Shown in pieces: positions 9,380 to 19,765 of a stretch of 64,000 nt of DNA. The position numbers and the translations under genes are program-made. How positions within the stretch are numbered: the stretch's first letter is position 1; each line of letters begins with the position of its first letter. The stretch comes from Chrysemys picta bellii (lineage: Eukaryota; Chordata; Testudines; Emydidae), in assembly GCF_011386835.1 (NCBI RefSeq), contig NC_088800.1, positions 18,004,572 through 18,068,571 on the forward strand. The letters are read 5' to 3'. The notes under the pieces were generated by a model, which was given only the letters and a program-made list of their open reading frames with translations, made no database searches and was not told where the DNA came from.

Positions 9380-10400
9380 TCTGCAGCTGCCCCCTCTCTT
9401 ATGGAAGCCTCTCCTTTCACACTGCCCTCCCAGATCAGACCCTGGTGGGGCAATTGGGCTTCTCCTCTCATGTCCCTGCTGTTTGCAGCCCCAGTCCTCT
9501 TGCTTCCTATTATCTCCTCTTTTGAGCAGCACTGCATCCAACACTTCTCTCCTCTCCCCCTCCATGTTCCTGTCATCTACCATCCACCCAACATCTTCTC
9601 ATCAGCCTTTCTCTCTGATTTCAATACATGGTTCTCCCTCCTCCCCTCTTCACAGTCTCCCACACTCATCCTCAGTGACTCCAGCTTCTATGTCGATGAC
9701 CCATCTGTCCCCCTAGCTGCACACTTCCTCACCCTCAGACCTTCATTTGACCTGCAGGCTTGCTTCAAATGTCCCACTCACCGATAGGGCTGTTCACTTG
9801 ACTTTGCCTTCATGGAGCTCTGCTCTCTTTCTGATATCTCTGTTGTTGAGTTCCCCCATCACCAGGTCTCTTTCAGCATTGCCCATTAGCCCCCTTTGCC
9901 CTGTCACTCAGCCTTTCTGTGCCTTCTCATCTGCCCTCAGGCCTCTCCTCCGTGCTCTGTCTTCCATTGATACAGTTGTTGAATTCTCTCCATGCTTCAG
10001 TCTCTTCCATCCTTGACTCTTTTGCCCCTCTCTCCTATGGCAAGGTCCACCCTGTCAATACCCAGTTCTTATTCACTCCCAAAATCTGCTTTCTCTGGTC
10101 CTGCTCTCATGCTACAGTGTCTCTGGTGAAATGCCCATGACCAGACTGACTTCCTCCACTACAAATTTGTTCTGTTCTTCTTCAGTTCTTGATCTCTTCC
10201 AAGATAAACAACTCTACTTCTCCAACTTAATTGAATCCCTGCAATCCCAGCTGCCTTTTTACCACTTTTGACCCACTCCTCAAACCTTCTCCTCCTCCTC
10301 CCTCCATTTCTCTCTCTACATAATATCACACAAATTTCATCCAAGAGAAAACTGACAAAATATGACATGACACCCTTCTCCTTGGATTGCCTTCTCTCCC
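9380..10400 (+). pseudogene. L2 LINE relic, endonuclease region
   Basis: The frame from 9401 contains VIYHPPNIFSSAFLSDF (YHPPN at 9578-9592), SPTLILSDSSFYVDDPS and SFDLQACFKCPTHR, then after an in-frame TAG at 9785 GCSLDFAFMELCSLSDISVVEF. This is the order of the AP-endonuclease domain of L2. The usual GDFN motif reads SDSS (9674-9685), so the catalytic site is lost. Further on, YFSNLIESLQSQLP and SSSSLHFSLYIISHKF correspond to the linker toward the RT domain, in shifted frames. No RT follows. An old, inactive copy. Confidence 0.75.
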
Positions 10401-10439
10401 TCTCCCCCTCCCCCCAACTCTCTCCAGTTGTAGTTTGGG

Positions 10440-10612
10440 TGACTAATGCCCCTTTGGCCTGCTAAACCCAGGGTTGTGAGGTCAATCCTTCAGGGGGCCA
10501 CTTAGGGATCTAGGGCAAAAGCAGTACTTGGTCCTGCTACTGAAGGCAGGGGGCTGGACTTGATGACCTTTCAGGGTCCCTTCCAGTTCTAGGAGATAGG
10601 ATATCTCCATTA
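10440..10612 (+). mobile_element. Tortoise tRNA-derived SINE with CR1-like tail
   Basis: The head contains GGCCTGCTAAACCCAGGGTT and a degenerate B box GTGAGGTCAATCC; the body has CAGTACTTGGTCCTGCTA. The tail TTGATGACCTTTCAGGGTCC CTTCCAGTTCTAGGAG is that of turtle CR1. The A-box end is degraded. It ends in ATTAATTAAAAA. A better copy is at 52596-52775 on the minus strand. Confidence 0.85.
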
Positions 10613-10629
10613 ATTAAAAAAAAAAATCC

Positions 10630-10850
10630 CTATAGGCCAGGCTCCCTCACTAAACTACATCTCCCAAGATGCACCTGCAGTCATGTGAGTCCCATAATGT
10701 ACCATGTGGCTCAGTCAGAGGGAAGACTATTTTGCATCATGGAAGATGTAGTCCAGCCAGGGAGGACAGTCCATAGAGGAGAATGGAGCATCATGTATCC
10801 AAACTACAATTCCATGAGGTACTGCAGCAGTTTAGGAAGAGGCAGCTTAA
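10630..10850. promoter_or_regulatory. Cluster of three ZNF143-like motifs
   Basis: ACTACATCTCCCAAGATGCA (10654-10673, plus), ACTACATCTTCCATGATGC (10734-10752, minus) and ACTACAATTCCATGAGG (10803-10819, plus) all resemble the ZNF143/SBS motif ACTACAATTCCCAGCATGC. Such sites are often spread by repeats, and this block may be an unclassified DNA element. Binding is unproven. Confidence 0.5.
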
Positions 10851-10854
10851 TGTT

Positions 10855-11115
10855 GAACTGACTCAAAATGTCATTTCAAAACACTGAACTCAACCATTTT
10901 GATTCAACAATACCCAAAAGTTTCATTTTCTGATTGAAAATTCCAAAATGAAACATTTCACCTTTTCCAAACTGAATTTTTTGTTTTTGTTTTTGTTTAA
11001 TTTTTCATTCCATAAAAATGTTAGTACATGAACTTTTCATCCTGCTTTTGGACACAAATAAATGTTGAAATATTGGAATTTTCCACAGGATGAAAATTCT
11101 GATTTTTGCTCAATG
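10855..11115. repeat. AT-rich repeat with GAAAATTTC-type motifs
   Basis: It contains many variants of AAAATGTCATTTC, GATTGAAAATTCC, AAATGAAACATTTC and ATGAAAATTCTG. A related short stretch occurs near 17165-17230. I recall this as a common reptile repeat type but cannot classify it. Confidence 0.45.
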
Positions 11116-11203
11116 TTATTAAGTAGCCTAGTGTTAAAAGTTCCTTCTAAAAATAACATTATTAATTGAAAATGGTGACTGGACTAAGGCAAGTATTCTA
11201 ATA

Positions 11204-11537
11204 CAGTGTTTCTTAAACTGGGGTCGCCGCTTGTGTAGGGAAAGCCCCTGGCGGGCCGGGCCGGTTTGTTTACCTGCCACGTCCGCAGGTCTGGCTGATC
11301 ACGGCTCCCACTAGCTGCGATTTGCTGCTCCAGGGCCAATGGGAGCTGCTGGAAGCGACGCGGGCCAAGGGACGTACTGGCTGCCGCTTCCAGCACCTCC
11401 CATTGGCCTGCAGCGGCGAACTGCGGCCAGTAGGCGCCACGATCGGCTGGACCTGCGGATGTGGCAGGTAAACAAACCAGCCCGGCCTACCAGGGGCTTT
11501 CCCTACACAAGTGGCGACCCCAGTTTGAGAAACAGTG
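11204..11537. mobile_element. Foldback hAT MITE (CCAAT-bearing family)
   Basis: The ends are CAGTGTTTCTTAAACTGGGG and, inverted, CACTGTTTCTCAAACTGGGG. The arms are inverted copies over about 150 bp each, including GGGAAAGCCCCTGGCGGGCC, GTTTACCTGCC and CCAATGGGAGCTGCTGGAAGC. Related copies are at 17291, 30557 and 48405. No clean 8-bp duplication is visible here. Open frames on both strands reflect the palindrome and do not encode a transposase. Confidence 0.85.
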
Positions 11538-11540
11538 TTA

Positions 11541-13045
11541 ACAGAAACCATCTTCATTCATTTGAATGCAAAAATAATTTGTACATTGGTACACATAACA
11601 TATCTTAAATCTATACAAATCAATCAGAAGCAAATAAGTGCAGGGATACAATAAAGATTAATCTGCTCTTACCTTATATTACTACTCAGGAAAGATAATA
11701 CATATACAGTACCTTTTTAGTAATAATGATCTGTTCAGGTTTGTCAGTAATAGGTTTGCAACCAGCAGAAATTTGAATAAAGATCTTTTGGGGGAATGTG
11801 TTTAGAGATTTTTTCTTAATTGAAAAGGATAAAATATTAAACATTTTGGCGTAACCACACTCACAAAAATACATGCTCAATTTTCTTTCAGTTGGCTTCA
11901 ATTCATACTATGGGATGCAGGGTTAAAATCATTCTTGTGACAGACAGCACCTTATATAATATAAATTCAACTTAATGTGACATGGAAACATCTTTTACCC
12001 GTAATGCTGATGAAAGTAAATTGGATATCTGCATGCCCTGGATGTTTTAAACATTCTTGCATCTTGGTAGGAGTTTGTGAATATTCACACGTGCCTAGTT
12101 TTAACAAGTTTTACAGCATGGACATTGTTTTCCTTTCAGTGTAATTTAATAGGTCTTTTGGGAGCTGCCATTTTTGAACATCTGGGAATCACACATGTTA
12201 TCTGTTGATCATTGAGGCAACAGGAAAGACCTGATAGGTCGCAGATGTTAAATATGGCAACAGTCCATAGACCCACTGGATCACTAAAGGGAACAACTAG
12301 ATTTTCATTAGGCTTAATTGACTGGATCAAGTTCAAATAAGCAACACAAGCAAAAGAAAGACCTCTTTGTGACAATGGTGGAGATTACTGGGGTTTGTGA
12401 ATTATTCAAAAATGTGTGGATTTAGGGGAGCAAAATGACCTTACTGAAGCACTTTTACTATCAAATCTTTACAGTGAGATAAGAACAATTTTAGAGGTCC
12501 CTGCTTAATAGAAATGGTGATGGGGTCTGTCTGCTAGTGGATAATTCTGCCACTCCTTACAACATGAAAAAAAGAAATACATTAAGTTGCTGTGCACATA
12601 ACATTAACCACTGTAGTTAACTGTGTAAATTATATTATGTTAGAGCCTGTATTTTTCTTCCAGATGCTTTTCTGACTAGTTATACACACAGATGTGCAAA
12701 GAAGAAATGGCATTTAGTAAACTATTAATGCCACCTTCTGGCTTTACAGAGAAATGTGTTTTTTGTTGTTTTTTTAAAGTCTGGAAGAAAACATAGGGCC
12801 TTCATCCAAAAGTTACCAGATATCCTTTTAAATTTAATTAAAATTATAAAATTGGTAAAATTATATTTCACAAAAGTTTAATGTCCAAATTTCTATGCAT
12901 TTTCTAGCTTGCTAGTTGAAATTTAAAGGTCCAAACATATTTACTTTCCTAAGGAAATGGGATAGTTTTAAAAATAAACACACCTGACATTGACTTTTTA
13001 TAGAAACAACCTGGAACTATTGCAGTGTGTCCTTTAAAGTTACAG
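11541..13045. other. No recognised feature
   Basis: AT-rich, apparently unique sequence. No exon-like frame, RNA gene or repeat family was recognised on either strand. Confidence 0.45.
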
Positions 13046-13059
13046 CTGAATCAACACTA

Positions 13060-13135
13060 TGGGTGAACTCTTGGCACAACTGATGTCAATAGGAGTTTTG
13101 CCATTGACTTCAATGGGGCCAAGATTCACCCTCTA
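13060..13135. repeat. Small palindromic repeat (TTGACTTCAATGGGG type)
   Basis: GGGTGAACTCTTGGC at the left and GCCAAGATTCACCCT at the right are inverted arms around GATGTCAATAGGAG and CCATTGACTTCAATGG. A similar palindrome is at 40960-41035. Confidence 0.6.
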
Positions 13136-13164
13136 AATTTAGAGAGTTGCACTTGTGCATTGAG

Positions 13165-13275
13165 ATTGGGATTTTCAAAGGGCCTTAAAGGAGTTGGGTA
13201 CCCAAATCCTATTGCAATTCAATAGGATTGTAGTGCGTAATTCCTTTCGGATTATTTTCAAAAATCTCATCTTGA
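13165..13275. repeat. Foldback repeat (GGATTTTCAAA type)
   Basis: GGGATTTTCAAAGGGCCTTA and, inverted, GAGATTTTTGAAAATAATCC flank a centre CCAATCCTATTG-CAATTCAATAGGATTG-like core (CAAATCCTATTGCAATTCAA). It is an imperfect inverted repeat of about 110 bp with no coding content. Confidence 0.6.
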
Positions 13276-15155
13276 AGGTCCAGTTCTGGAAAGTGCTGAG
13301 CAGTTCCTGCAAGAAACTGCAGATGTTTTCAATATTCACAATTAAAAGATGTTGGGCCAGATTCACTGTTGTACTGTGGCTATTCTGCGCTGTAATAGGT
13401 TTATGGCTGATTTGTTCCACCAGAGCAGCTCTATGCTGACAGAGCGTACCATTGAATATGGCCTATTAAGTATTTGTATTATCAAGGTGAAATGAGTTGC
13501 CAAGTTAAAACACAATCCTACCCTGCTATATATTATACTGATGCACAAGGAGAGGGGAAAAGAGGGAACTTCTCTAACTTGGGCAAGCACCAGAGGAGTA
13601 CTCGGAGAGCATGAGGGTAGATGGCCAGCTAAACTCCCCTGCACATGCAGACTATGTGAACCTCTTTTAATTTCACATTCTTTATCCTGCTATCCTCATT
13701 GGGTGATCACTTGCAGATTGTTTGAACACCATTTACTTTTTCTTATCCTTATTGGATGGTCATTGTCAACCTGAGAGGAAAGGAAAAATAACTTAAACGG
13801 GCCTAATCCTGCACCCATATAAATCAATGGGAGTTTAGCCATCTTTTTTTCCCTCATACTCTCCCGCTACTTCCTTTGTGTGTCATATGTATAATACTGT
13901 TGGATTTAGGCCTAAACTAGCAATTCATGTCACCTTAAATAATACAAAATTTTAACAAAATTTTCATATGCCTGAGCTGGCAAATAGATGTGCCTTAAGT
14001 TTAAAGATTCAGTGAAACCAAATAAAAATGGAAGTGATTAAAGTAGTCACTATTAGTGTACTAGCAACCACTGTGTATTCAGATAACAAAAAATAATTGA
14101 TGCAAAAGTGTAAGGAAAACATTTTGCAGACAAATAAACTGACCTTCCACCTGCATATTTCTGCATTTAGATATGGAAGAACCCTTATGTTTTTACTCTT
14201 GTTTTTCTGTACAATTGCTTTTAGATTCTATATTAAATGTAATGGTCTTTTATCTGATGTACATATGTACGGTTCTATTGCAATATTTTAAAAGTGCACC
14301 AGGCTTCTCCAGAAATTCCTTAGAATTATCATAGTGGGGAGAAGGGAAGACTATGACTTAATTTTTCAATCTAAACTATATATAGCTCCTGATTTTTATA
14401 AGGGCTTCTAAAAGTGCCTTTGCATTTGCAAGTGTATCCAATTGCAAATACAACCAGGCACTTGTGCATGGGTGCCCATTTACCCAATCCGCATACACAA
14501 ATATCCACAAAGTTTTCAGTCACTGTTTGAGAGGCCCTTCAGAAAATTTCATTCATAATGGCTTTTATTCACATACTACAATAAAATTCATGGGTGACTT
14601 TTTAAACTCAGCATGAAAAGTCTCAAGGTTCTAGACTCTTAAATACAGTATGGCACAATAGACACAGTGCACTTTTCCTACAAGATGTGTTGATGAAAGT
14701 ATTACTTCAGGAAACAGGGAAAGTGGCTTTTTTCAGGTAAGGAGGAGCTGAGTAGAGGAAGGGGAGGGTGGAGGCAGGGAGGGAAATGGGATAGAATCTC
14801 TGGGCCAAAGACCCTTTGTACTGCTATGTGTTTTTCATTATAGTATATACTAATATGGAGATACTAATTCTAATCCATAGGTGGCAGTGACCTTCCACTA
14901 TTACATTAGAAAAAAATTACACTTGAAAATATAATGTCAAATGGATCTGTAAAAACAAGTTAAGTTTAAAGTTGCAGTCTTTGCAGTCAACTGGAGTTTT
15001 GACAGATGCAGGTCCAACTATTACCCATGCAGAGAGCCTGCATAAGATCTGGGCATCACTTAAGATGTTTTTGGAGGGCTTAAGTAGGAGTTAAATGATG
15101 CATAGGACTTTTCTGCACAGGGCTGAATTTTAGCCAATATAAGGCAGAGTAGAAG
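13276..15155. other. Mostly unique AT-rich sequence
   Basis: It holds a short fragment of the small palindromic family (13798-13845, AATCCTGCACCCATATAAATC) and a foldback relic (14395-14545, AGTGCCTTTGCATTTGCAAG with GGCACTTGTGCATGGGTGCC). No gene was recognised. Confidence 0.4.
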
Positions 15156-15159
15156 GGGG

Positions 15160-15500
15160 GCTCACATTTCTCATACTATTGAAGTAACAGTGTCTTCTAC
15201 CACTTCCACTGGCAATTACCGTAGCCTAAGAGATCTCAATATCTTGAGGTTTTTCCTGATATTTAGCCTAAATTTGCCTTTTCTTAATTTCATCCAGTTA
15301 CTTTTTAGGTTTCAGAGTAGCAGCCATGTTTGTCTGTATCCGCAAAAAGAACAGGAGTACTTGTGGCACCTTAGAGACTAACAAATTTATTTGAGCATAA
15401 GCTTTCGAGGGCTACAGCCCACTTCATCGGTTACTTTTAGTTATCCTCCCCTCTTGCTGTGCTAAATAACTTCTCCTTTCTCACTGTTTACACCTTTCAA
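15160..15500 (-). pseudogene. Old CR1 3' fragment with nested insertion
   Basis: The plus strand resembles the complement of CR1 3' coding and UTR sequence (AGATCTCAATATCTTGAGG, TTTAGCCTAAATTTGCC, CTTCTCCTTTCTCACTG). It is too diverged to translate and is interrupted at 15309-15430 by a Penelope-like copy. Confidence 0.55.
15309..15430 (-). mobile_element. Penelope-like element with hammerhead-like core
   Basis: On the minus strand it runs CCGATGAAGTGGGCTGTAGC CCTCGAAAGCTTATGCTC ... GGTGCCACAAGTACTCCTG ... GCTACTCTGAAA. The target duplication is visible: TTACTTTTTAG (15298-15308) and TTACTTTTAG (15431-15440). The minus strand shows the hammerhead layout: CYGAUGA (15430-15424), stem II GTGGGC/GCCCTC closed by TGTA, GAAA (15406-15403), and a 2-bp stem III around TTAT followed by TC. 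CCGATGA instead of CTGATGA and one stem II mismatch suggest it is no longer active. Confidence 0.72.
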
Positions 15501-16750
15501 ATAGTGTAGGCTATAAAACAAAGAAAGGATTTCCTGTTTTCTTTCTATACTCCCCCTGAAATGAATATTAGTTTATTAAATATATTTACTTAAGCCCCAA
15601 CCCAGCAAGACATTTAAGCACGTGCATAACTTTTTAAGTACCTGAGTACTTCAGTTGAGGTCACTGTCACGTACAGGTCAGAATTAGTATCACTGTATTA
15701 GTATTGACTTTAGTGTTGTTATTAATGTACTTAGTTAACATGAGCTTAAAATGTGTTACTGGTAAGGGACTTATTTATTTAGAGCTTGGTCTTACACAAA
15801 CTCCTCACCAAAGCATGCCCATCCAAGGCCCCGATGCCCTTAATATATACTTACAAACAAAAGAACATGGGAGATGTGAAGTAAAAATCAAGCAAAGCAG
15901 CAGCACTTCTTTCTCCTAATTTACCACCTCATTTGTACATACCTTGTACATTCTTTAAAAAGAATTTGCTTTTTAACGAGATAGTGAATATTTTGCCTCT
16001 TACATTTTGTTGTCAGAAGACTAATCCCTTAATCTTCCCTAGATGTACTGCACCTAGTCACCCCTTTCCCCCCTAAAAAATCCCAAAATGTGAGAGGGCA
16101 TTCAAGGAGAGAGTCATTAGGGCCTTTCTTTATAGACTTCTCTCTTTAATTACATACACACAATCTCTCTCATGCTGTAAGTCAAGAAAAAAAAGCACAG
16201 TGAATCTAACTCAAATACTCAAATTGTTTCCTATGTCTCTAAAAAAATTAATGTCGTAGATAGAACTTACTTCAGGTTCAATGAACTAACTTCCTACATT
16301 CTCAAAACACATACATTAGCTGGCATTGAAGCAACAGCTGCTCCTGTCTCTGAGAGATGCTCTTTGCCACACAGTGAACGTTTCAGAGGGACAATCTGGT
16401 AAAATTTGTAAGCTTGCAAAAAATCTTAATTAAGATACATTTTATTCAAACAATTTGTTTTTTAAATATACCAGAGTCCTTTTAAATATACCACACACAC
16501 ACAGACAATTACCTTTAGTCTCTAATAAAGTTATGTAGCACCCTGTCATGCTCTCTGTTGTCACACTGTTCTTTTTGTTTATCCTTTCTCCTATTTTACT
16601 TATTTTCATTTCCATTCTCCCACTCCCTCTTCTTATTAATTCCACAACAATACATTCACACTCACACTTGAATATAGTCTACAGTTATTTTTCTACTTCC
16701 ATGATTTGTCTGTCTGGGTACTTTTATGGATCTCCTCATCATAGTAACTG
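15501..16750. other. No gene recognised
   Basis: AT-rich. A small palindromic repeat piece is at 15595-15662 (AGCAAGACATTTAAGCACGTG). A short CA run is at 16491-16502. Confidence 0.4.
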
Positions 16751-16754
16751 AGCA

Positions 16755-16960
16755 CCTAACAATCATTCATGGATTTTATCCTTATAACATCCCTGCAAAG
16801 TAAGTAATAAATCCATGTCACAGATAGGGAACTGAGGCAGAGAGTAGATTAAGTGACTTGCCTAAGGTCACAGAGGAAGTCTAGAGGTCAGCCAGGAACT
16901 GAACTCTGATCTCCTGAATGCCAATCTAGTGCCATATCCATTAGACTAGCCATCTTACTT
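16755..16960 (-). mobile_element. MIR-like SINE relic
   Basis: The plus strand shows the complement of the CORE region (GAACTGAGGCAGAGAG, AAGTGACTTGCCTAAGGTCA) followed by GGAACTGAACTC (16894-16905), which reads as a degenerate B box on the minus strand, and TCCATTAGACTAG from the tRNA-like head. Confidence 0.7.
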
Positions 16961-17290
16961 CAAGATTACAGGTTACAATCTCCAACATTTTGGCAGTTCG
17001 CCATCAGCGTACGATCTCTTGCCTCCATGAGATGTGTCCTTCTAGACAATGGACACCCCAAAAGAGTTAATGGGACTTTCAGATACTTCTGTAGCATAGG
17101 CTATCATTTATTCCAATTACCCTTTATCCCCTATAGTCAGAGCCAATCAGAAAATGGATTTTTTTCTCATGTCAAATTTTGAGTTTTCAGTGAAATATTG
17201 AAAACTGAAATATTTTGATTCTGAAATGCTGACACAGTGCCTTATGCAAATTGTAGTTTGGATGTCTTATGCTTCCGTTATTCTCTATAG

Positions 17291-17505
17291 CAGTGTTTCC
17301 CAAACTTGGGATGCCGCTTGTGTAGGGAAAGCCCCTGGCGGGCCGGGCCAGTTTGTTTACCTGCCGCGTCCGCAGGTCCGGCCAATCGCGGCTCCCACTG
17401 GCCGCGGTTCGCGTCTCCAGGCCAATGGGAGCTCCAGGAAGCGGCGACCAGTACGTCCCTCGGCCCGCGCCGCTTCCAGCAGCTCCCATTGGAGCAGCGA
17501 ACTGC
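17291..17505. mobile_element. Foldback hAT MITE, right side truncated
   Basis: It starts CAGTGTTTCCCAAACTTGGG and matches the left arm and centre of the element at 11204, including CCAATGGGAGC. The inverted arm stops after CAGCTCCCATTGG at about 17494, and unrelated DNA follows. Confidence 0.82.
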
Positions 17506-18415
17506 CACATGCAGATAACTTGGCGCACTTGGATATCTGGTTTATTTTATTAGTTGTGGTGGGGAAATAGGTAACAAAGTAGTTCTGTTCTATGAAAAGA
17601 GCTGTGCAGCTTGGGATGGGCTGCTGCTGTACAAAAGGTGAAGAGCAAATATGTAAAGCAGAGTAAATGTATCTAAGTAATTCAACTTTCTTGGAGCATA
17701 AACAAATTAATATGTTTAATTGGCTCATAGTGAATTTTGTCACCCAAAGTTAATGCAAACAAGTATCTCAAGTAGCGCTGCTACTACTTCATTTCATACA
17801 CGGTTGCAAAAAGGAAAGAAGGAGTGAAGGTGATTGTAATCTTTTTCCTTTGTGCTAGTGTGTCAGGACTGTAGGAGACCCCAGTTCATCATCAATCTCA
17901 AGACGCAGACTGCCTGGCCTAGTGAAAATCAGGTATGTTTTGGAATTGATACTTACTGAGCCGGCATTCCGTCTGCATGCATAATTCCCACTGGAGTGTA
18001 TAAAACAATGTCAGGATAGGAGCTATACAATTTTTAAGGAAAGCAGTGTCAAAGTTCTAGAAGTCCTCCTGTGGATATAGCACAAGGAAGTGTTTTGTCT
18101 TATAGATGAATTTAGCACTAGTAAATGGTTCGGCATTAAGAGCATTGTAACCTAAATAGAAGTTTCCAGGTTGTCCACAAAACAGTCCCAGGCAGCGTCA
18201 GTGCAGACTTCCTCATGCTACCCCGCAAATATGATTCAACTGGGGCCCATAGGGACAACTTAGGGTCAGAGGGAACTTCATTTTCTTTGCTCACGCAACC
18301 CTTAGTCTTTCTGCTGAGGCTTCATACAACAGTTTGTTCCTTTTACAACACACAATAATTTAGAGCAAACAAAGCCTGACCCTAACCATTGAAGTAAATA
18401 GAAGCAGGATCAAGA
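17506..18415. other. No recognised feature
   Basis: Sequence of mixed composition. A fragment CCTGACCCTAACCATTGAAG (18377-18396) resembles the small palindromic repeats. No gene was recognised. Confidence 0.4.
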
Positions 18416-18417
18416 AT

Positions 18418-18515
18418 CTAGACTGTAAACTCTTAGTGGGAGAGACCATGTTTTTGTTCTGTTTGTACAGCACCTAGCACAATGGGTCCTGGTCCATGAC
18501 TAGGACTTCTAGGAA
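18418..18515 (+). repeat. MIR-like SINE tail, first half
   Basis: GACTGTAAACTC, TTGTACAGCACCTAGCACAA and GGTCCATGACTAGGACTTCT form the L2-like SINE tail. Its continuation ACTATAGTAATACAAATAAA lies at 19726-19745, on the far side of the CR1 insertion. Confidence 0.75.
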
Positions 18516-18519
18516 CCAA

Positions 18520-19724
18520 TTGTAGGAGTGGGCTGATAAAGTTTGCGGATGACACAAAGTTGGGAGGTATTGCCAATTCGGAGGAGGATCGGGATATTCT
18601 GCAGGGAGACTTGAATGACCTTGTAAATTGGAGTAACAGAAATAGGATGAAATTTAATAGTGAAAAGTGTAAGGTGATGCATTTAGGGATGACTAACAAG
18701 AATTTTAGTTACAAGCTGGGGACGCATCGGTTGGAAGTAACGGAGGAGGAGAAAGACCTCGGAGTCCTGGTAGACCGCAGGATGACTATGAGTCGGCAAT
18801 GTGACGTAGCGGTGAAAAAAGCCAATGCGGTCTTGGGATGCATTAGGCGAGGTATATCTAGTAGGGATAAGGAGGTGCTGCTTCCGTTGTACAAGGCACT
18901 GGTGAGACCTCATTTGGAGTACTGTGTGCAGTTCTGGTCTCCCATGTTTAAAAAAGATGAACTCAAACTGGAACGGGTACAGAGAAGGGCCACTAGGATG
19001 ATCAGAGGAATGGAAAACCTGTCGTATGAAAGGAGACTCGAGGAGCTCGGGTTGTTTAGCCTAACCAAAAGAAGGCTGAGGGGGGATATGATTGCTCTCT
19101 TTAAATATATCAGAGGAATAAATACCAGGGAGGGAGAGGAATTATTTCAGCTCAGTACTAATGTGGACACGAGAACGAATGGATATAAACTGGCCGTGGG
19201 GAAGTTTAGGCTTGAAATTAGATGAAGGTTTCTGACCGTCAGGGGGGTGAAATATTGGAACAGCCTTCCGAGGGAAACGGTGGGGGCAAAGGACCTGTCT
19301 GGCTTTAAGATTAAGCTAGATAAGTTTATGGAGGGAATGGTTTAATGGGATAACGTGAGTTTATCAACAGCGTGCCATCGCTGGTCAATAGTATCAATGG
19401 CCAATGAGGGTCTGGCTGGAGAATCTTGCCTACATGCTCGGGGTTCTACTGACCGCCATATTTGGGGTTGGGAAGGAATTTTCCTCCAGGGTAGATTGGC
19501 AGAGGCTCTGGAGGTTTTTCGCCTTCCTCCGCAGCATGGGGCAGGGATCGCTAGCTGGAGGATTCTCTGCTACTTGAAGTCTCTAAACCACAGGATTTGG
19601 GGACTTCAACAGCAGAGTCAAGGGAAAGGGGTTGGGACGGCTTTGTGGCCTGCATCATGCGGGAGGTCAGACTAGATGATCATAATGATCCCTTCTGACC
19701 TTAAAGTCTATGAGTCTATGAGTC
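18520..19724 (+). pseudogene. CR1 LINE 3' part inserted in a SINE tail
   Basis: The frame begins at the RT catalytic box (FADDTKLGGIANSEEDRD near 18548, intact FADD) and continues through MKFNSEKCKVMHLGM, VDRRMTMSRQCDVAVKKAN, PHLEYCVQFWSPMFKK and VQRRATRMIRGMENLSYERR. A TGA at 19223-19225 (probably from a CpG-mutated CGA) stops it just before RFLTVRGVKYWNSLPRE. A long 3' UTR follows, ending with three tandem AGTCTATG units, the CR1 tail signature. It is 5'-truncated, as is usual for CR1, and differs from the CR1 at 48974 in its UTR. Confidence 0.9.
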
Positions 19725-19765
19725 TAACTATAGTAATACAAATAAATAATAATAATTAAAAATAA
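19725..19765 (+). repeat. MIR-like SINE tail, second half
   Basis: ACTATAGTAATACAAATAAATAATAATAAT continues the SINE tail interrupted by CR1. Confidence 0.65.

Noticed and set aside
11184..11608. Similar short proteins predicted at 11184, 17187, 30570 and 48370
   Set aside because: They are the same palindromic hAT MITE read in different frames and on both strands. The similarity reflects the transposon, not a gene family.
18560..19225. Possible host gene with 221 codons
   Set aside because: It is the CR1 RT C-terminus ending at a premature TGA, followed by a CR1 UTR and tail.
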